From: Solibacteraceae bacterium
Lineage (GTDB): Bacteria > Acidobacteriota > Terriglobia > Bryobacterales > Bryobacteraceae
Direction: 5' to 3'
DNA length: 64,000 nt
NCBI GenBank assembly: GCA_026984795.1
Contig: JALSRK010000076.1
Location: 1 to 64,000, forward strand
Shown here: one piece after another, positions 44,810-53,760 of the stretch
Position numbering within the stretch: the stretch's first letter is position 1
Layout: each line of letters starts with the position of its first letter
Translations under genes and position numbers: made by a program
Notes under the pieces: generated by a model
Told to the model about the DNA's origin: nothing
Databases searched by the model: none
The model's input: the letters and a program-made list of their open reading frames with translations, nothing else

Positions 44810-45577
44810 ATGCGAACTCGCGCATTGCTGGTTTCGTTGCTGCTGGCCCTGGCGCCAGGGTTAGGGGGCGCCGTCGAACCGGGCGAGGAGCAGGACGTCA
44901 TCGCGGTGACGGCGTCGGCGAAGGTTACGGCTCCGGCGGAGCTGGCGGTGGTCTTCCTGCGGGTGCAGTCGCAAGCGCCGCTGGCCGCCGACGCCCTCGA
45001 ACAGGCAACCAAGAAAGCGGCCGCCGTCAAGGCCCGGCTGGCCGAACTGGGCTACGAGGGGGACCGGGTGCGCTTCTCGGGCAACCGGTTCGCCCCGGCG
45101 GGCGCCGGCGTCTTTTATCCGGGAGGGCAGCGTCCCACCGGGTTTCAGGTCTACAACAACCTCTACGTCTTTCTCGAAGGGGACGCGCTGAAGGACCTCG
45201 ACGCATTGAACGCCAAGGTGAGCGCCCTGCTGGACGAGCTGAGCAAGCTCGGCGCCTCGCCGGTGAACCTGCCGATCTCCCGGTACTCGATGGGCGGGGC
45301 GTCGGTGGTGGCCTTCACCGTGAAGGACGCCGCGCCGCACGTGGGCCGGGCGGTGGAGCAGGCGATCGAGAAGGCGCGGCCGGTGGCCGAGGCGATTGCG
45401 AAGAAGATGGGCGTCGAGCTCGCCGGTATCGAGTCCGTGCGGCTGTCGCCCACGTCGGCTCCGATGGTGGCTGCGCCGGGGAATCCGCTGGACGATCTGC
45501 CCTACGAGTACTATTCCTCTTCGAAAGACGAGGTGCCGGTGCGGGTACGGGTGGAGGTGCGGTTCCGCTACCGGTAG
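44810..45577 (+). CDS. Secreted SIMPL/DUF541-domain protein
   Basis: Product of 255 aa with signal peptide ALLVSLLLALAPGLGGA. The SIMPL domain starts VIAVTASAKVTAPAELAVVF and ends VRVRVEVRFRYR; FQVYNNLYVFL, VVAFTVKDAAPHVGRAVEQA and KARPVAEAIAKKMGVEL are the core. It aligns with the preceding gene, where NLPISRYSMGGAS takes the place of the CxxCxxxxU segment, so this paralogue has no redox motif. GAGAAGGGGGAGAA precedes the ATG, 22 bases after the previous stop. The function of SIMPL proteins is poorly known (envelope and oxidative stress, protein interaction). Confidence 0.83.
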   Translation: MRTRALLVSLLLALAPGLGGAVEPGEEQDVIAVTASAKVTAPAELAVVFLRVQSQAPLAADALEQATKKAAAVKARLAELGYEGDRVRFSGNRFAPAGAGVFYPGGQRPTGFQVYNNLYVFLEGDALKDLDALNAKVSALLDELSKLGASPVNLPISRYSMGGASVVAFTVKDAAPHVGRAVEQAIEKARPVAEAIAKKMGVELAGIESVRLSPTSAPMVAAPGNPLDDLPYEYYSSSKDEVPVRVRVEVRFRYR

Positions 45578-45644
45578 CCGCGGCGGCCGGGCGTCTGGAT
45601 TCGACACCGTGATCGGGCGTGTTTTTCCCGCCCGCGGCCCGGAT

Positions 45645-45930
45645 GGGAATCCGCTTTGCTGGGCGGCCGCTCGCGTTTTTTGGGTGGCAGCGTCCGGTTC
45701 TCCGTATAGAATTGAAGCACGCAGTTTATGCTCGGCTCTCGGCAGAGAGCGGCAGCACAAACAGGGAGCCGGATGCGGCAGTGGAGAACGGAGAACGGCC
45801 GGCAGGGCTGCTGACCACCTGGAAAGAGATCGCCGCGTATCTGGGCGTCACGGTACGGACGGCGCAGAAGTGGGAGCAGGAGCGCGGCCTGCCGGTGCAC
45901 CGGGTTCCCGGCGGGCGGGGGCGCGTCTGG
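45645..45930 (+). repeat. Direct repeat copy 1 (promoter, leader and HTH of sensor gene 1)
   Basis: From GGGAATCCGCTTTGCTGG at 45645 to about 45930 the sequence is almost the same as 47154-47440. It spans the promoter (TATAGA at 45705), the whole leader with a perfect hairpin GCTCTC-GGCA-GAGAGC (45735-45750), the GTG start and the HTH coding part. Similarity drops after the HTH. Confidence 0.9.
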
Positions 45931-47019
45931 GCGAAGACAGGCGAGCTGGATTCCTGGCAGACATCGGCGGACGGAGCGGCGGCGGGGGCCTCCGAAGGGC
46001 GAAAGCGCTGGCGCCGGGCTCTTTCTCTCGCCGCGCTGGCGCTGGCATTCGCCGTGGCCGGTGTGGTGGCCTCGCGGATCGCCAACCCGCGGGGCGGCGA
46101 GCCGGCATGGTTCCAGACAGACGGCAACGCGTTCATCGTCTGTGACGCAAACGGCCGCGAATTGTGGCGGAAGCCGGTACCGCCGGGCTGGCGCGATCAG
46201 ACTGTTCGGGGCCGGGCGAAGGCGTGGATCGGCGATGTGTGCGGCGATTCCGGCAAAGAGGTATTGCTGGCGGCCACCGGCTCGACGGCGACGATGCCGT
46301 TGCGGCTTTACTGCTTCGACGCCTCGGGCACTGAGCTGTGGCGATACCGAGTGCAGCGCGAGGTCCGCACGCGGGACGAAGTGTTCCGGCCTCCCTTCGT
46401 GGTGGCGGCGTTCGCCGTGAGCTCCGGGAAGCCCCGGCGCATCGCCGTGGTGAGCCACCACGATTCGTACTTTCCGACGCAGGTGGCCATTCTCGACGGC
46501 GACGGCAACGCGCTCTCCGAGTACTGGCACTCGGGCTACCTATGGGCGGTTGTTTTCGCCGATCTCGACCAGGACGGACGCCAGGAGCTTTACCTTGGCG
46601 GCACTTCGAACGCCCGGAACATGGCCACCCTGGTGGTCTTCGACCCGGACCGCGTGGCCGGCGCTTCCGCCGAGCCCGAGCCTTACCAGCTATTGGGGCT
46701 CGGGCCCGGAACGGAAACGGCGCGCATTTTCTTTCCCCGGACGTGCGTGAACCGCGCCACCAGGCAACGCAACACGGCCGCGGCGTTCCGGTTGAGCCCG
46801 CCCACACTGATCGCCGAAGTCCGGGAGGGGTCGGCGGCCGGCACGATGGTTCTTTACCACTTCAACCGGCGGCTCGAGTTGGAAGAAGCCGTGCCGTCGG
46901 ACACCTTTCTCACGGTACACCGGCAGCTCTGGAAGACCGGCCGCATCGACCATCCTTGGAGCCGCGAGGAAGAGGAGTCCCTGCGCAGCATCATTCGGCA
47001 GCGCCGGCCGGATAGCTGA
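45781..47019 (+). CDS. Membrane-anchored HTH sensor with extracytoplasmic propeller-like domain, copy 1
   Basis: Product of 412 aa from the GTG at 45781. The N-terminal HTH (TTWKEIAAYLGVTVRTAQKW, PVHRVPGGRGRVWAKTGELD) is the excisionase/MerR-like type that acidobacteria place in front of membrane sensors. One helix (RALSLAALALAFAVAGVVA) leads to an outer domain with FG-GAP/propeller features (DVCGDSGKEVLLA, FADLDQDGRQELYLGG). It is probably a one-component transmembrane regulator, like CadC in layout. The GTG was chosen over upstream in-frame codons because the promoter lies at 45705 and AGGGAG precedes it. Its tandem copy starts 270 bases after its end. Confidence 0.8.
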   Translation: MENGERPAGLLTTWKEIAAYLGVTVRTAQKWEQERGLPVHRVPGGRGRVWAKTGELDSWQTSADGAAAGASEGRKRWRRALSLAALALAFAVAGVVASRIANPRGGEPAWFQTDGNAFIVCDANGRELWRKPVPPGWRDQTVRGRAKAWIGDVCGDSGKEVLLAATGSTATMPLRLYCFDASGTELWRYRVQREVRTRDEVFRPPFVVAAFAVSSGKPRRIAVVSHHDSYFPTQVAILDGDGNALSEYWHSGYLWAVVFADLDQDGRQELYLGGTSNARNMATLVVFDPDRVAGASAEPEPYQLLGLGPGTETARIFFPRTCVNRATRQRNTAAAFRLSPPTLIAEVREGSAAGTMVLYHFNRRLELEEAVPSDTFLTVHRQLWKTGRIDHPWSREEEESLRSIIRQRRPDS

Positions 47020-47153
47020 GCCGGCCCGCCCGCTTCTCGTGACGGATGCCGCCGGTGAGACGGGGAATGTGTCCGCTCGTGGCGGGCCGGAAAACAGCCG
47101 GCGGGTGAATCCTGTGGCGGGCCTGCATCTATTTTCCCGCCACCGGCCCGCGC

Positions 47154-47440
47154 GGGAATCCGCTTTGCTGGACGGCCCCCCGCGTTTTTCGGGTGGCAGC
47201 GTCCGGTTCTCCGTATAGAATTGAAGCACGCAGTTTATGCTCGGCTCTCGGCAGAGAGCGGCAGCACAAACAGGGAGCCGGATGCGGCAGTGGAGAACGG
47301 AGAACGGTCGGCAGGGCTGCTAACCACCTGGAAAGAGATCGCGGCGTATCTGGGCGTCACGGTACGCACGGCGCAGAAGTGGGAACTCGAGCGGCGGCTG
47401 CCGGTGCACCGGGTTCCGGGTGGGCGCGGGCGTGTCTGGG
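47154..47440 (+). repeat. Direct repeat copy 2 (promoter, leader and HTH of sensor gene 2)
   Basis: Second copy of the 286-base repeat, offset about 1509 bases from the first. TATAGA is at 47214-47219 and the leader hairpin GCTCTC-GGCA-GAGAGC at 47244-47259, both unchanged. Conservation of non-coding leader sequence as strong as that of the HTH codons points to recent duplication, gene conversion or selection on the leader. Confidence 0.9.
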
Positions 47441-48543
47441 CCCGGACGAAGGAACTGGACCAGTGGCAACGGTCGGTTGACTCGCCCCGGGGAGAGACCC
47501 AACAGCGCGCCGCCGCGCGCCCGCGGTGGGGATTCGTGGCCGTGGGGCCAACGGTGTTGGCGTTGCTAGTCGTGGCGGGGGTGCTGGGGTATCGCTGGTG
47601 GATCGCTCCCGCGGCGGAACCGGGGTCTTTCACGAGGCAAGGGGGCGTTCTGATCGTCTACGGCGAAGACGGCCGGGAGCTGTGGCGCAAGCCCACGCCG
47701 AGGTTGTGGCGCTTCCACGCTCCGGAGCGCGGACGGCGCATGGCCCAGGTGGTGGACATCACAGGAGATTCCCGCAAAGAAGTGCTGGCGGTAGTGGGCG
47801 AAGGCGATTTGCCCGTGGCGACAGTGCTCTCCTGTTTCGATTCCGCGGGCCGCGAGTTGTGGCGTTTCACCCCCGGCAGAGAGGTGCGGGTGGAGGCGGA
47901 AGCGTATCGGCCACCCTTCCAGGTACGCGCCTTCGCAGTTCGGCCCGGACCGTCCCGCCAGATTGCGGTGATCAGCGCGCACGACGCGTATTTCCCCAGC
48001 CAATTGGCGATTCTCGATGGAGAAGGAAACGTGCTGGCCGAGTATTGGCACTCGGGGTACTTCTATTCGGTCCGTTACGCCGACCTGGACGGTGATGGGG
48101 GACCGGAGCTGTACGCAGGGGGCACTTCGAACGCCAGAAACATGGCGGATCTGGTGGTTTTCGATCCGGACCGGGTCGCCGGGGCCTCGCGGGAGCCGCC
48201 CGACTATCAGTTGCTGGGATTCGAACCCGGCACGGAGATCGCCCGCATCTTTTTTCCGCCTACGTGTCTGGCGCGGGCGGCGACGCAGCGCAACATCGTC
48301 ATCGGGCTCCGGCTCATGGAGCGCGCTCTGATCGTGGAAACCCAAGAGGGAGCGGGGGCGCAAGCGCTCATCCATCGCCGCTTCACCGCCGGCCTCGCGC
48401 TGGAAGCAGCGGAGCCGACTGACGGGTTCCTCACCGCTCACGAGCGTTACCGGCGCATGGGGTCGATCGACCACGTCTGGACGCCCGACGAAGAAGCGTC
48501 GTTGCGCGAGATCATCCTCGAACGAGTTCCGCCCGGCTCCTGA
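47290..48543 (+). CDS. Membrane-anchored HTH sensor with extracytoplasmic propeller-like domain, copy 2
   Basis: Product of 417 aa from the GTG at 47290. The HTH is nearly identical to that of copy 1 (TTWKEIAAYLGVTVRTAQKW), but the membrane helix (VGPTVLALLVVAGVLGY) and outer domain have diverged (DITGDSRKEVLAVVGEG, YADLDGDGGPELYAGG). The two proteins would bind the same DNA sites but sense different signals. The PDYQLLGFEPGTEIARIFFP segment is shared by both. A convergent hairpin follows at 48558. The signal is unknown. Confidence 0.8.
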   Translation: MENGERSAGLLTTWKEIAAYLGVTVRTAQKWELERRLPVHRVPGGRGRVWARTKELDQWQRSVDSPRGETQQRAAARPRWGFVAVGPTVLALLVVAGVLGYRWWIAPAAEPGSFTRQGGVLIVYGEDGRELWRKPTPRLWRFHAPERGRRMAQVVDITGDSRKEVLAVVGEGDLPVATVLSCFDSAGRELWRFTPGREVRVEAEAYRPPFQVRAFAVRPGPSRQIAVISAHDAYFPSQLAILDGEGNVLAEYWHSGYFYSVRYADLDGDGGPELYAGGTSNARNMADLVVFDPDRVAGASREPPDYQLLGFEPGTEIARIFFPPTCLARAATQRNIVIGLRLMERALIVETQEGAGAQALIHRRFTAGLALEAAEPTDGFLTAHERYRRMGSIDHVWTPDEEASLREIILERVPPGS

Positions 48544-48557
48544 CCGGCCCGGCCTTC

Positions 48558-48587
48558 CGCCGGCGCGCCGTCAATCCGGCGCCGGCG
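48558..48587. terminator. Hairpin between convergent sensor gene 2 and acs
   Basis: CGCCGGCGC (48558-48566) and GCGCCGGCG (48579-48587) form a perfect nine-base stem with a 12-base loop, 14 bases after the sensor stop and just past the acs stop. It could act in both directions. No U-tract is present. Confidence 0.45.
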
Positions 48588-48588
48588 C

Positions 48589-50502
48589 TCATTTGGCCAG
48601 CTTGCTGACCACCGAGAAGTCTTCGAGCGTGGTGACGTCGCCGGTCACCTCCTTTGTGGTGACGATCTCGCGCAGCAGGCGCCGCATGATCTTGCCGCTG
48701 CGGGTCTTCGGCAGGGCCTCGGCGAAGCGGATCTCCTTGGGCCGGGCGAACTTGCCGATCTCGTGCGAGACCCACTCGCGCAGCTCCTCGGCCAGCTTCT
48801 CGTGGTCGTGGTCGCCGCCCTTCAGCGTGATGAAGGCGCAGACGGCCTGACCGGTGATCTCGTCCGGTTTGCCCACCACCGCCGCCTCGGCCACCGCCGG
48901 GTGTTTCACCAGGGCCGATTCGATCTCCATGGTCGAGAGCCGGTGGCCGCTGACGTTCATGACGTCATCGACGCGGCCGAGGATCCAGAAGTAGCCGTCC
49001 TCGTCCCGGCGGGCGGCGTCGCCGGTGAAGTAGGCGCCGGGCACACGGCTCCAGTACTGCTCTTCGTAGCGTTTGGGGTCGCCCCAGATGGTCCGCATCA
49101 TGGCCGGCCAGGGCCTCCGAATGACGAGGTAGCCTTCCTGGTTCGGTCCCACCGGCTTGCCGTCGAAGCCGACGACTTCGGGCAGGACTCCCGGTACCGG
49201 GAAGGTAGCCGAGCCGGGTTTCAAGGGGACCGCGCCGGGCATCGGGGAGATCATGATGGAGCCGGTCTCGGTCTGCCACCAGGTGTCCACGATGGGGCAA
49301 CGTTTCTTTCCGATCACCTGGTAATACCACTCCCAAGCGGCGGGGTTGATGGGCTCGCCGACGGAGCCGAGCAGGCGCAGGCTGGAGAGGTCGTGCTGGT
49401 TCGGCCACTCGTCGCCGTGGCGCAGCAGCGCTCGGATGGCCGTCGGTGACGTATAGAGAATGTTGACCTTGTACTTCTCGACGATCCGCCACCAGCGGTC
49501 CCAGGCCGGCGTGTCGGGGGCGCCCTCGTACATCACGGTGGTGGTGCCCACCGAGAGGGGGCCGTAGACGATGTAGCTGTGGCCGGTGATCCAGCCGACG
49601 TCGGCGGCGCACCAGTAGACGTCCTCTTCCTTGATGTCGAAGATCCACTTCATCGTCATGGTGATGCCGAGCAGGTAGCCGCCGGTGGTATGAAGGATGC
49701 CCTTGGGCTTGCCGGTGGTGCCGGAGGTGTAGAGGACGAAGAGCGGGTGTTCGGCGTCCAGCGGCAGGGCCTCGCACTGGTCGGAGACCTCGGCCTCGAG
49801 TTCATGCCACCAATGGTCCCGGCCGGGCTTCATCTCGATCTGGGAGCCGGTGCGCTTGAGGACGATGACGTCCTTGACGCCGGGGCATTCCTCGAGCGCC
49901 TCGTCGGCGGCCTTTTTCAGGCGGACTTCCTTGCCGCGGCGCCAGCCGCCGTCGGCAGTGATCACCAGTGTGGCGCCGAGATCCTGGACGCGCGCTTTGA
50001 GGGCTTCCGAGGAAAAGCCGGCGAAGACGACGCTGTGGATGATGCCCAGCCGCGTGCAAGCGAGCATGGCCACCGGGAGCTCGGGAAGCATGGGCATGTA
50101 GATGATGGCGCGGTCGCCGGCTTTGTAGCCCCGTTCCTTGAGCACGTTGGCGAAGCGGCAGACCAGCCGGTGGAGGCCGGTGTAAGTGATCTTCCGCTCA
50201 TCGCCCGGCTCGCCTTCCCAGATGATGGCGTACTTGTTGCCGCGCTTCTCCAGGTGGCGGTCCAGGCAGTTGTAGGACATGTTCGTCTTGGCCCCTGGGA
50301 ACCACTTGACGAACGGGGGATCCCACTCGAAGACGTGGTTCCACTTCTCGAACCAGAAGAGTTCCTTCTCGGCCAGCTCGCCCCAGAACTTCTCGGGCTC
50401 GTTCTTGGCTCGCTCGTAAAGGTCGCGGTAGGCATCGATCCCGCTCACATTGGCCTGGCGGACGAAATCTTCGCTTGGTGGGTAAACGCTGCTGTCACTC
50501 AT
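48589..50502 (-). CDS. acs: Acetyl-CoA synthetase
   Basis: AMP-forming acetate-CoA ligase of 637 aa. Motifs are [20 protein letters not shown] (A3), [19 protein letters not shown] (acetate pocket Trp), [19 protein letters not shown] (A7) and [15 protein letters not shown], with the lysine that is acetylated in regulated enzymes. Length and order match the bacterial Acs family. The ATG at 50502 has AGAGGAGA about 14 bases upstream. It converts acetate to acetyl-CoA in the cytoplasm. Monocistronic as far as can be seen. Confidence 0.95.
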   Translation of the reverse strand: MSDSSVYPPSEDFVRQANVSGIDAYRDLYERAKNEPEKFWGELAEKELFWFEKWNHVFEWDPPFVKWFPGAKTNMSYNCLDRHLEKRGNKYAIIWEGEPGDERKITYTGLHRLVCRFANVLKERGYKAGDRAIIYMPMLPELPVAMLACTRLGIIHSVVFAGFSSEALKARVQDLGATLVITADGGWRRGKEVRLKKAADEALEECPGVKDVIVLKRTGSQIEMKPGRDHWWHELEAEVSDQCEALPLDAEHPLFVLYTSGTTGKPKGILHTTGGYLLGITMTMKWIFDIKEEDVYWCAADVGWITGHSYIVYGPLSVGTTTVMYEGAPDTPAWDRWWRIVEKYKVNILYTSPTAIRALLRHGDEWPNQHDLSSLRLLGSVGEPINPAAWEWYYQVIGKKRCPIVDTWWQTETGSIMISPMPGAVPLKPGSATFPVPGVLPEVVGFDGKPVGPNQEGYLVIRRPWPAMMRTIWGDPKRYEEQYWSRVPGAYFTGDAARRDEDGYFWILGRVDDVMNVSGHRLSTMEIESALVKHPAVAEAAVVGKPDEITGQAVCAFITLKGGDHDHEKLAEELREWVSHEIGKFARPKEIRFAEALPKTRSGKIMRRLLREIVTTKEVTGDVTTLEDFSVVSKLAK

Positions 50503-50653
50503 GGTTCCGGATCGTCTCCTCTCTGTTACGGAGCCCGTGCCGGGTCAGGGGAGCACGGAGGCCCTTGCTTCTCCCAGAGTGGGTATCAGTGGAATTGTAT
50601 CAGAGAGTCCGGGCGCGGCCGGAAAGAGAAAAAACCGCGGGGAGACCGGACGC

Positions 50654-51034
50654 TCACTCGCTGGAGAGGTCCGGCTCGGGACGTTTGGCGTCGGGGTGGG
50701 TGATGTCGATGCTGCCTTTGAAGTAGGCGCCGTCCTCGATGACCACGCCGGCCATCTTCAGGTCGCCGGTGAGCTGGGCGTTGGAGCGGATACTGATGCG
50801 GCCGGAGGCATCGACGTTGCCGTGGACGCGGCCCATGATGTCCACGTCGCGGGCTCGGATGGTGGCGCGGACCCGGGCATGGGGGCCGATGGTGAGGCGG
50901 TGGTCGCCTAGGTCGACGGTGCCTTCCACACGGCCGTCGAGGTAGAGGTCTTCGTCGGCCTGAATGTCGCCCTTGAGCACGATGGAGCGGCCGAGGGTGG
51001 CTCCCTTACGGAGCGGTTGGATGGGATCGGACAT
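50654..51034 (-). CDS. Bactofilin
   Basis: Polymer-forming cytoskeletal protein of 126 aa (DUF583/bactofilin). The right-handed beta-helix repeats are visible as IVLKGDIQADEDLYLDGRVE, HRLTIGPHARVRATIRARDV, GRVHGNVDASGRISIRSNAQ and LTGDLKMAGVVIEDGAYFKG. The short tails on both sides are as usual. Bactofilins form filaments at the inner membrane that act in cell shape, polarity or envelope-enzyme placement. It stands 150 bases upstream of acs on the same strand. Confidence 0.92.
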   Translation of the reverse strand: MSDPIQPLRKGATLGRSIVLKGDIQADEDLYLDGRVEGTVDLGDHRLTIGPHARVRATIRARDVDIMGRVHGNVDASGRISIRSNAQLTGDLKMAGVVIEDGAYFKGSIDITHPDAKRPEPDLSSE

Positions 51035-51248
51035 GGCTGTTTCCGGCGCGCCCGCCGGCGGGATCCGGTGCGCGGGCTAACGGGTAGCAACTGGGGTGCC
51101 GGGATGCTGCGGCCCCGGTAACCCGTTGATATTTCATGTCCCGCGGCGGCCCCGCGGAGCCGACAACGGGGAAAAATCTACCGGCCCGGCAGGAATTACC
51201 GGGCGGGCGACGCCGCCGGGCGGAGCAGGATAGACTGAAAGACTTGCC

Positions 51249-52451
51249 GTGAAAGGGATCAGGCTCTGGGTACCGGTGGCGACGATGCTGCTGGTCTCCT
51301 TCATCAGCTACGTGGACCGCAACACGCTGGCGCTGCTGGCCCCGACGATTCTGGACGAGACGGGACTGTCGGCCGAGCAGTACGGCTTCATTATCTCCGC
51401 CTTTTCGGTGGCCTACATGATTGGGAACCCGATCTGGGGGCGGGCGCTCGACTACTGGGGTCTGCGCGCCGGCATGGCGGTGGCGGTGGCGGTGTGGACG
51501 CTGGCCTCGGCTTCGCACGCGCTGGTAGCCGGGTTCTTGGGGTTTGCCGCCGCCCGGGCGGCCCTGGGCTTCGGCGAGGGGGCCACCTTCCCCGGCGGGT
51601 TGCGGACGGCGATGCTGACCCTGCCGCCGTCGAAGCGGAGCCGGGGCGTGGCGGTGGCCTACAGCGGCGGGTCGCTGGGGGCGGTCGTCACCCCGCTGAT
51701 CATTACGCCCATCGCGTTGTGGTGGGGCTGGCGGGCGGCGTTCCTGTTTACCGGGTTCATCGGGGCCATGTGGCTGACCTTGTGGGCCTTCGTCAGCCGC
51801 CGGCCGGATCTGAAGCACGACTACCGGGTGGCCGGCGACGTCCAGGCCGGGGCTTCCCCCGGGGTGGGCGACCTGCGCATCTGGAGCTTCGCCGTGCTCT
51901 ACGCCGCCGGGGCGCTCCCCATCGCCTTCGTCATCTACGGTTCGGCCTTGTACTTGAACCGGGCGCTGGGCGCCGACCAGGCGCTGATCGGCAAGGTTCT
52001 CTGGCTGCCGCCGCTCGGCTGGGAGATCGGGTATTTTTTCTGGGGCTGGTTGGCGGACCGAGCGGCGGCCTCTGGGAAGGACCGGCTACCGCGGCTGAAA
52101 CGCTTGCTGGGAACCGTGGCGCTGGTCGGTCTCAGCCTGGCCGCTCCGCCGTGGCTCGATTCGTTCGCCGGGACCATGGCCTTGTACGTGCTCTCGATGT
52201 TCTGCGCTGCGGGTTTCATCATTCTGTCGATCGCCTACGCCACCGACGTCTATTCTTCGCGGCATGCGGGGCTGATCTCGGGGATCGGCTCGGGCGCCTG
52301 GTCGGCGACGGTGGCCGTGGTGATGCCGGTGTTCGGCCACTTGTTCGACGGCGAGGCTTGGGCGGCGGCCTTCGCTGTGGCGGCGGCGATCCCGCTGGGC
52401 GGGTACCTGCTCTGGCTGGCGGCGGTGCGGCGGACGGCGGCTCCGGCGTGA
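51249..52451 (+). CDS. MFS transporter, sugar-acid (ACS) type
   Basis: Major facilitator protein of 400 aa with about 12 membrane helices. SYVDRNTLALLAPTI and the loop-2 region NPIWGRALDYWGLRAG resemble hexuronate and glucarate transporters of the anion:cation symporter group, and GFGEGATFPGGLRTA is the helix-4 motif of that group. The GTG at 51249 has a TAGACT -10-like box about 12 bases upstream and no strong Shine-Dalgarno. The lactonase gene follows 83 bases later, which supports uptake of a sugar acid or lactone. Confidence 0.85.
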   Translation: MKGIRLWVPVATMLLVSFISYVDRNTLALLAPTILDETGLSAEQYGFIISAFSVAYMIGNPIWGRALDYWGLRAGMAVAVAVWTLASASHALVAGFLGFAAARAALGFGEGATFPGGLRTAMLTLPPSKRSRGVAVAYSGGSLGAVVTPLIITPIALWWGWRAAFLFTGFIGAMWLTLWAFVSRRPDLKHDYRVAGDVQAGASPGVGDLRIWSFAVLYAAGALPIAFVIYGSALYLNRALGADQALIGKVLWLPPLGWEIGYFFWGWLADRAAASGKDRLPRLKRLLGTVALVGLSLAAPPWLDSFAGTMALYVLSMFCAAGFIILSIAYATDVYSSRHAGLISGIGSGAWSATVAVVMPVFGHLFDGEAWAAAFAVAAAIPLGGYLLWLAAVRRTAAPA

Positions 52452-52534
52452 CGCTTCCCGCCGGGGGCGGAACCCGGAGATTCCGTTCGCGCCCGTTGCG
52501 ACGGCGCAGGCGCTTGCGGTCAGATGGTTGCATC

Positions 52535-53698
52535 ATGCGAACGGCAACTTTCTTATCCGGCTTGATTGCGGCGGCGCTCGCGGCGGGCTGTTCTCCGAAG
52601 CCCCAGCCTGCGGAAGAGGCGCCCGGCGCCGGGCGGCAGCTCGTCTATTTCGGCACTTACACCCGCGGTGAGAGCCGGGGCATTTACAGCGGCTGGTTCT
52701 CGCCGGCCACGGCGGAGGTCACCGGCCTCGAGCTGGCGGCCGAAGTCCCCAACCCGTCTTTCCTGGCCCTTCACCCGAACCGGAAATACCTGTATGCGGT
52801 CTCCGAAATGCTCGGCGGCGGGCAGAAGGAGGGTGCGGTATCGGCCTTTGCCATCGATCACGCGACCGGGAAGCTTACTTTGCTGAACCAGGTGAGCGCC
52901 CGTGGAGCCGGGCCGTGCCACGTCGCCGTCGACCACACCGGCAAATACGTGGCGGTGGCTAACTACGGTAGCGGCTCGACGGCGCTCTTTCCGATCGGTG
53001 GAGACGGCAGCCTCGGCGAGGCTACGGCGTTTGTGCAGCACCAGGGCAAGAGCGTTCATCCGCAGCGGCAGAAAGGGCCGCACGCGCACGAGGTGGTCTT
53101 CTCGCCCGACAACCGGTTCCTGTTGGTGGCCGATCTCGGTTTGGACGAAGTGCTCGTCTACCGCTTCGACGCGGCGACGGGGAGGCTGGAAGCGAACGAC
53201 CCGCCGTTTGCACGGCTGGCTCCGGGCTCCGGGCCGCGGCACCTGGCCTTCCACCCGGTGAAGCCGTGGGTCTACGTGATCAACGAGCTGAGCTCGATGG
53301 TGACGGCCCTCCACTGGGACGCCGCGCGCGGGGCGCTCGAGGAGTTCCAGACCGTCTCCACGCTGCCCGAGGGCTTCCAGGGGGAGAACGCTCCAGCGGA
53401 GATCACCGTCCATCCCTCGGGTAAGTTCCTCTACGGTTCCAACCGTGGCCACGACAGCATCGCCGTATTCGCCATCGACCAGGAGAAGGGCACGCTGAGC
53501 GGTCTGGCGACGTTCTCCACCCGGGGCGAGTGGCCGCGCAACTTCAGCCTCGATCCGGGGGGCCGTTTCCTGCTGGCGGCCAACCAGAACAGCGACTCGG
53601 TCTCCATCTACCGGGTGGACGAGACGACCGGGCATCTGGAGGCCGTGGGCGAGCCGTTTGCGGTTCCCACGCCGGTGTGCGTGCTATTCGTTCCCTGA
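52535..53698 (+). CDS. Lactonase-family seven-bladed propeller, predicted lipoprotein
   Basis: Product of 387 aa. FLSGLIAAALAAGC is a lipoprotein signal with the +1 Cys at about 19. The rest is a seven-bladed propeller of the YbhE/Pgl lactonase family (LVYFGTYTRGESRGIYSGWF, PSFLALHPNRKYLYAVSE, GPHAHEVVFSPDNRFLLVAD, SGPRHLAFHPVKPWVYVINE, GEWPRNFSLDPGGRFLLAAN). Cytoplasmic members hydrolyse 6-phosphogluconolactone; an exported form more likely acts on unphosphorylated sugar lactones produced by the nearby dehydrogenases (inference). Confidence 0.85.
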   Translation: MRTATFLSGLIAAALAAGCSPKPQPAEEAPGAGRQLVYFGTYTRGESRGIYSGWFSPATAEVTGLELAAEVPNPSFLALHPNRKYLYAVSEMLGGGQKEGAVSAFAIDHATGKLTLLNQVSARGAGPCHVAVDHTGKYVAVANYGSGSTALFPIGGDGSLGEATAFVQHQGKSVHPQRQKGPHAHEVVFSPDNRFLLVADLGLDEVLVYRFDAATGRLEANDPPFARLAPGSGPRHLAFHPVKPWVYVINELSSMVTALHWDAARGALEEFQTVSTLPEGFQGENAPAEITVHPSGKFLYGSNRGHDSIAVFAIDQEKGTLSGLATFSTRGEWPRNFSLDPGGRFLLAANQNSDSVSIYRVDETTGHLEAVGEPFAVPTPVCVLFVP

Positions 53699-53745
53699 AC
53701 CGTGGCGGCAGGGCCGCCGGTTAACGCCAAAGGTAGCGCTTCCAG

Positions 53746-53751
53746 TACAAT
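53746..53751 (+). promoter_or_regulatory. TACAAT -10 box, leaderless-type start
   Basis: TACAAT ends 9 bases before the ATG at 53761, with TTAACG (53721-53726) as a possible -35 at 19 bases. No Shine-Dalgarno lies between. This would begin the transcript of the two oxidoreductase genes and the DUF1080 gene. Confidence 0.45.
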
Positions 53752-53760
53752 GGCTGCGCT

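Noticed and set aside
47072-47150. Imperfect inverted repeats (GTGGCGGGCCGG, CCCGCCACCGG) between the two sensor genes
   Set aside because: The pairing is interrupted and lies within generally GC-rich palindromic sequence; not convincing as a terminator or operator.
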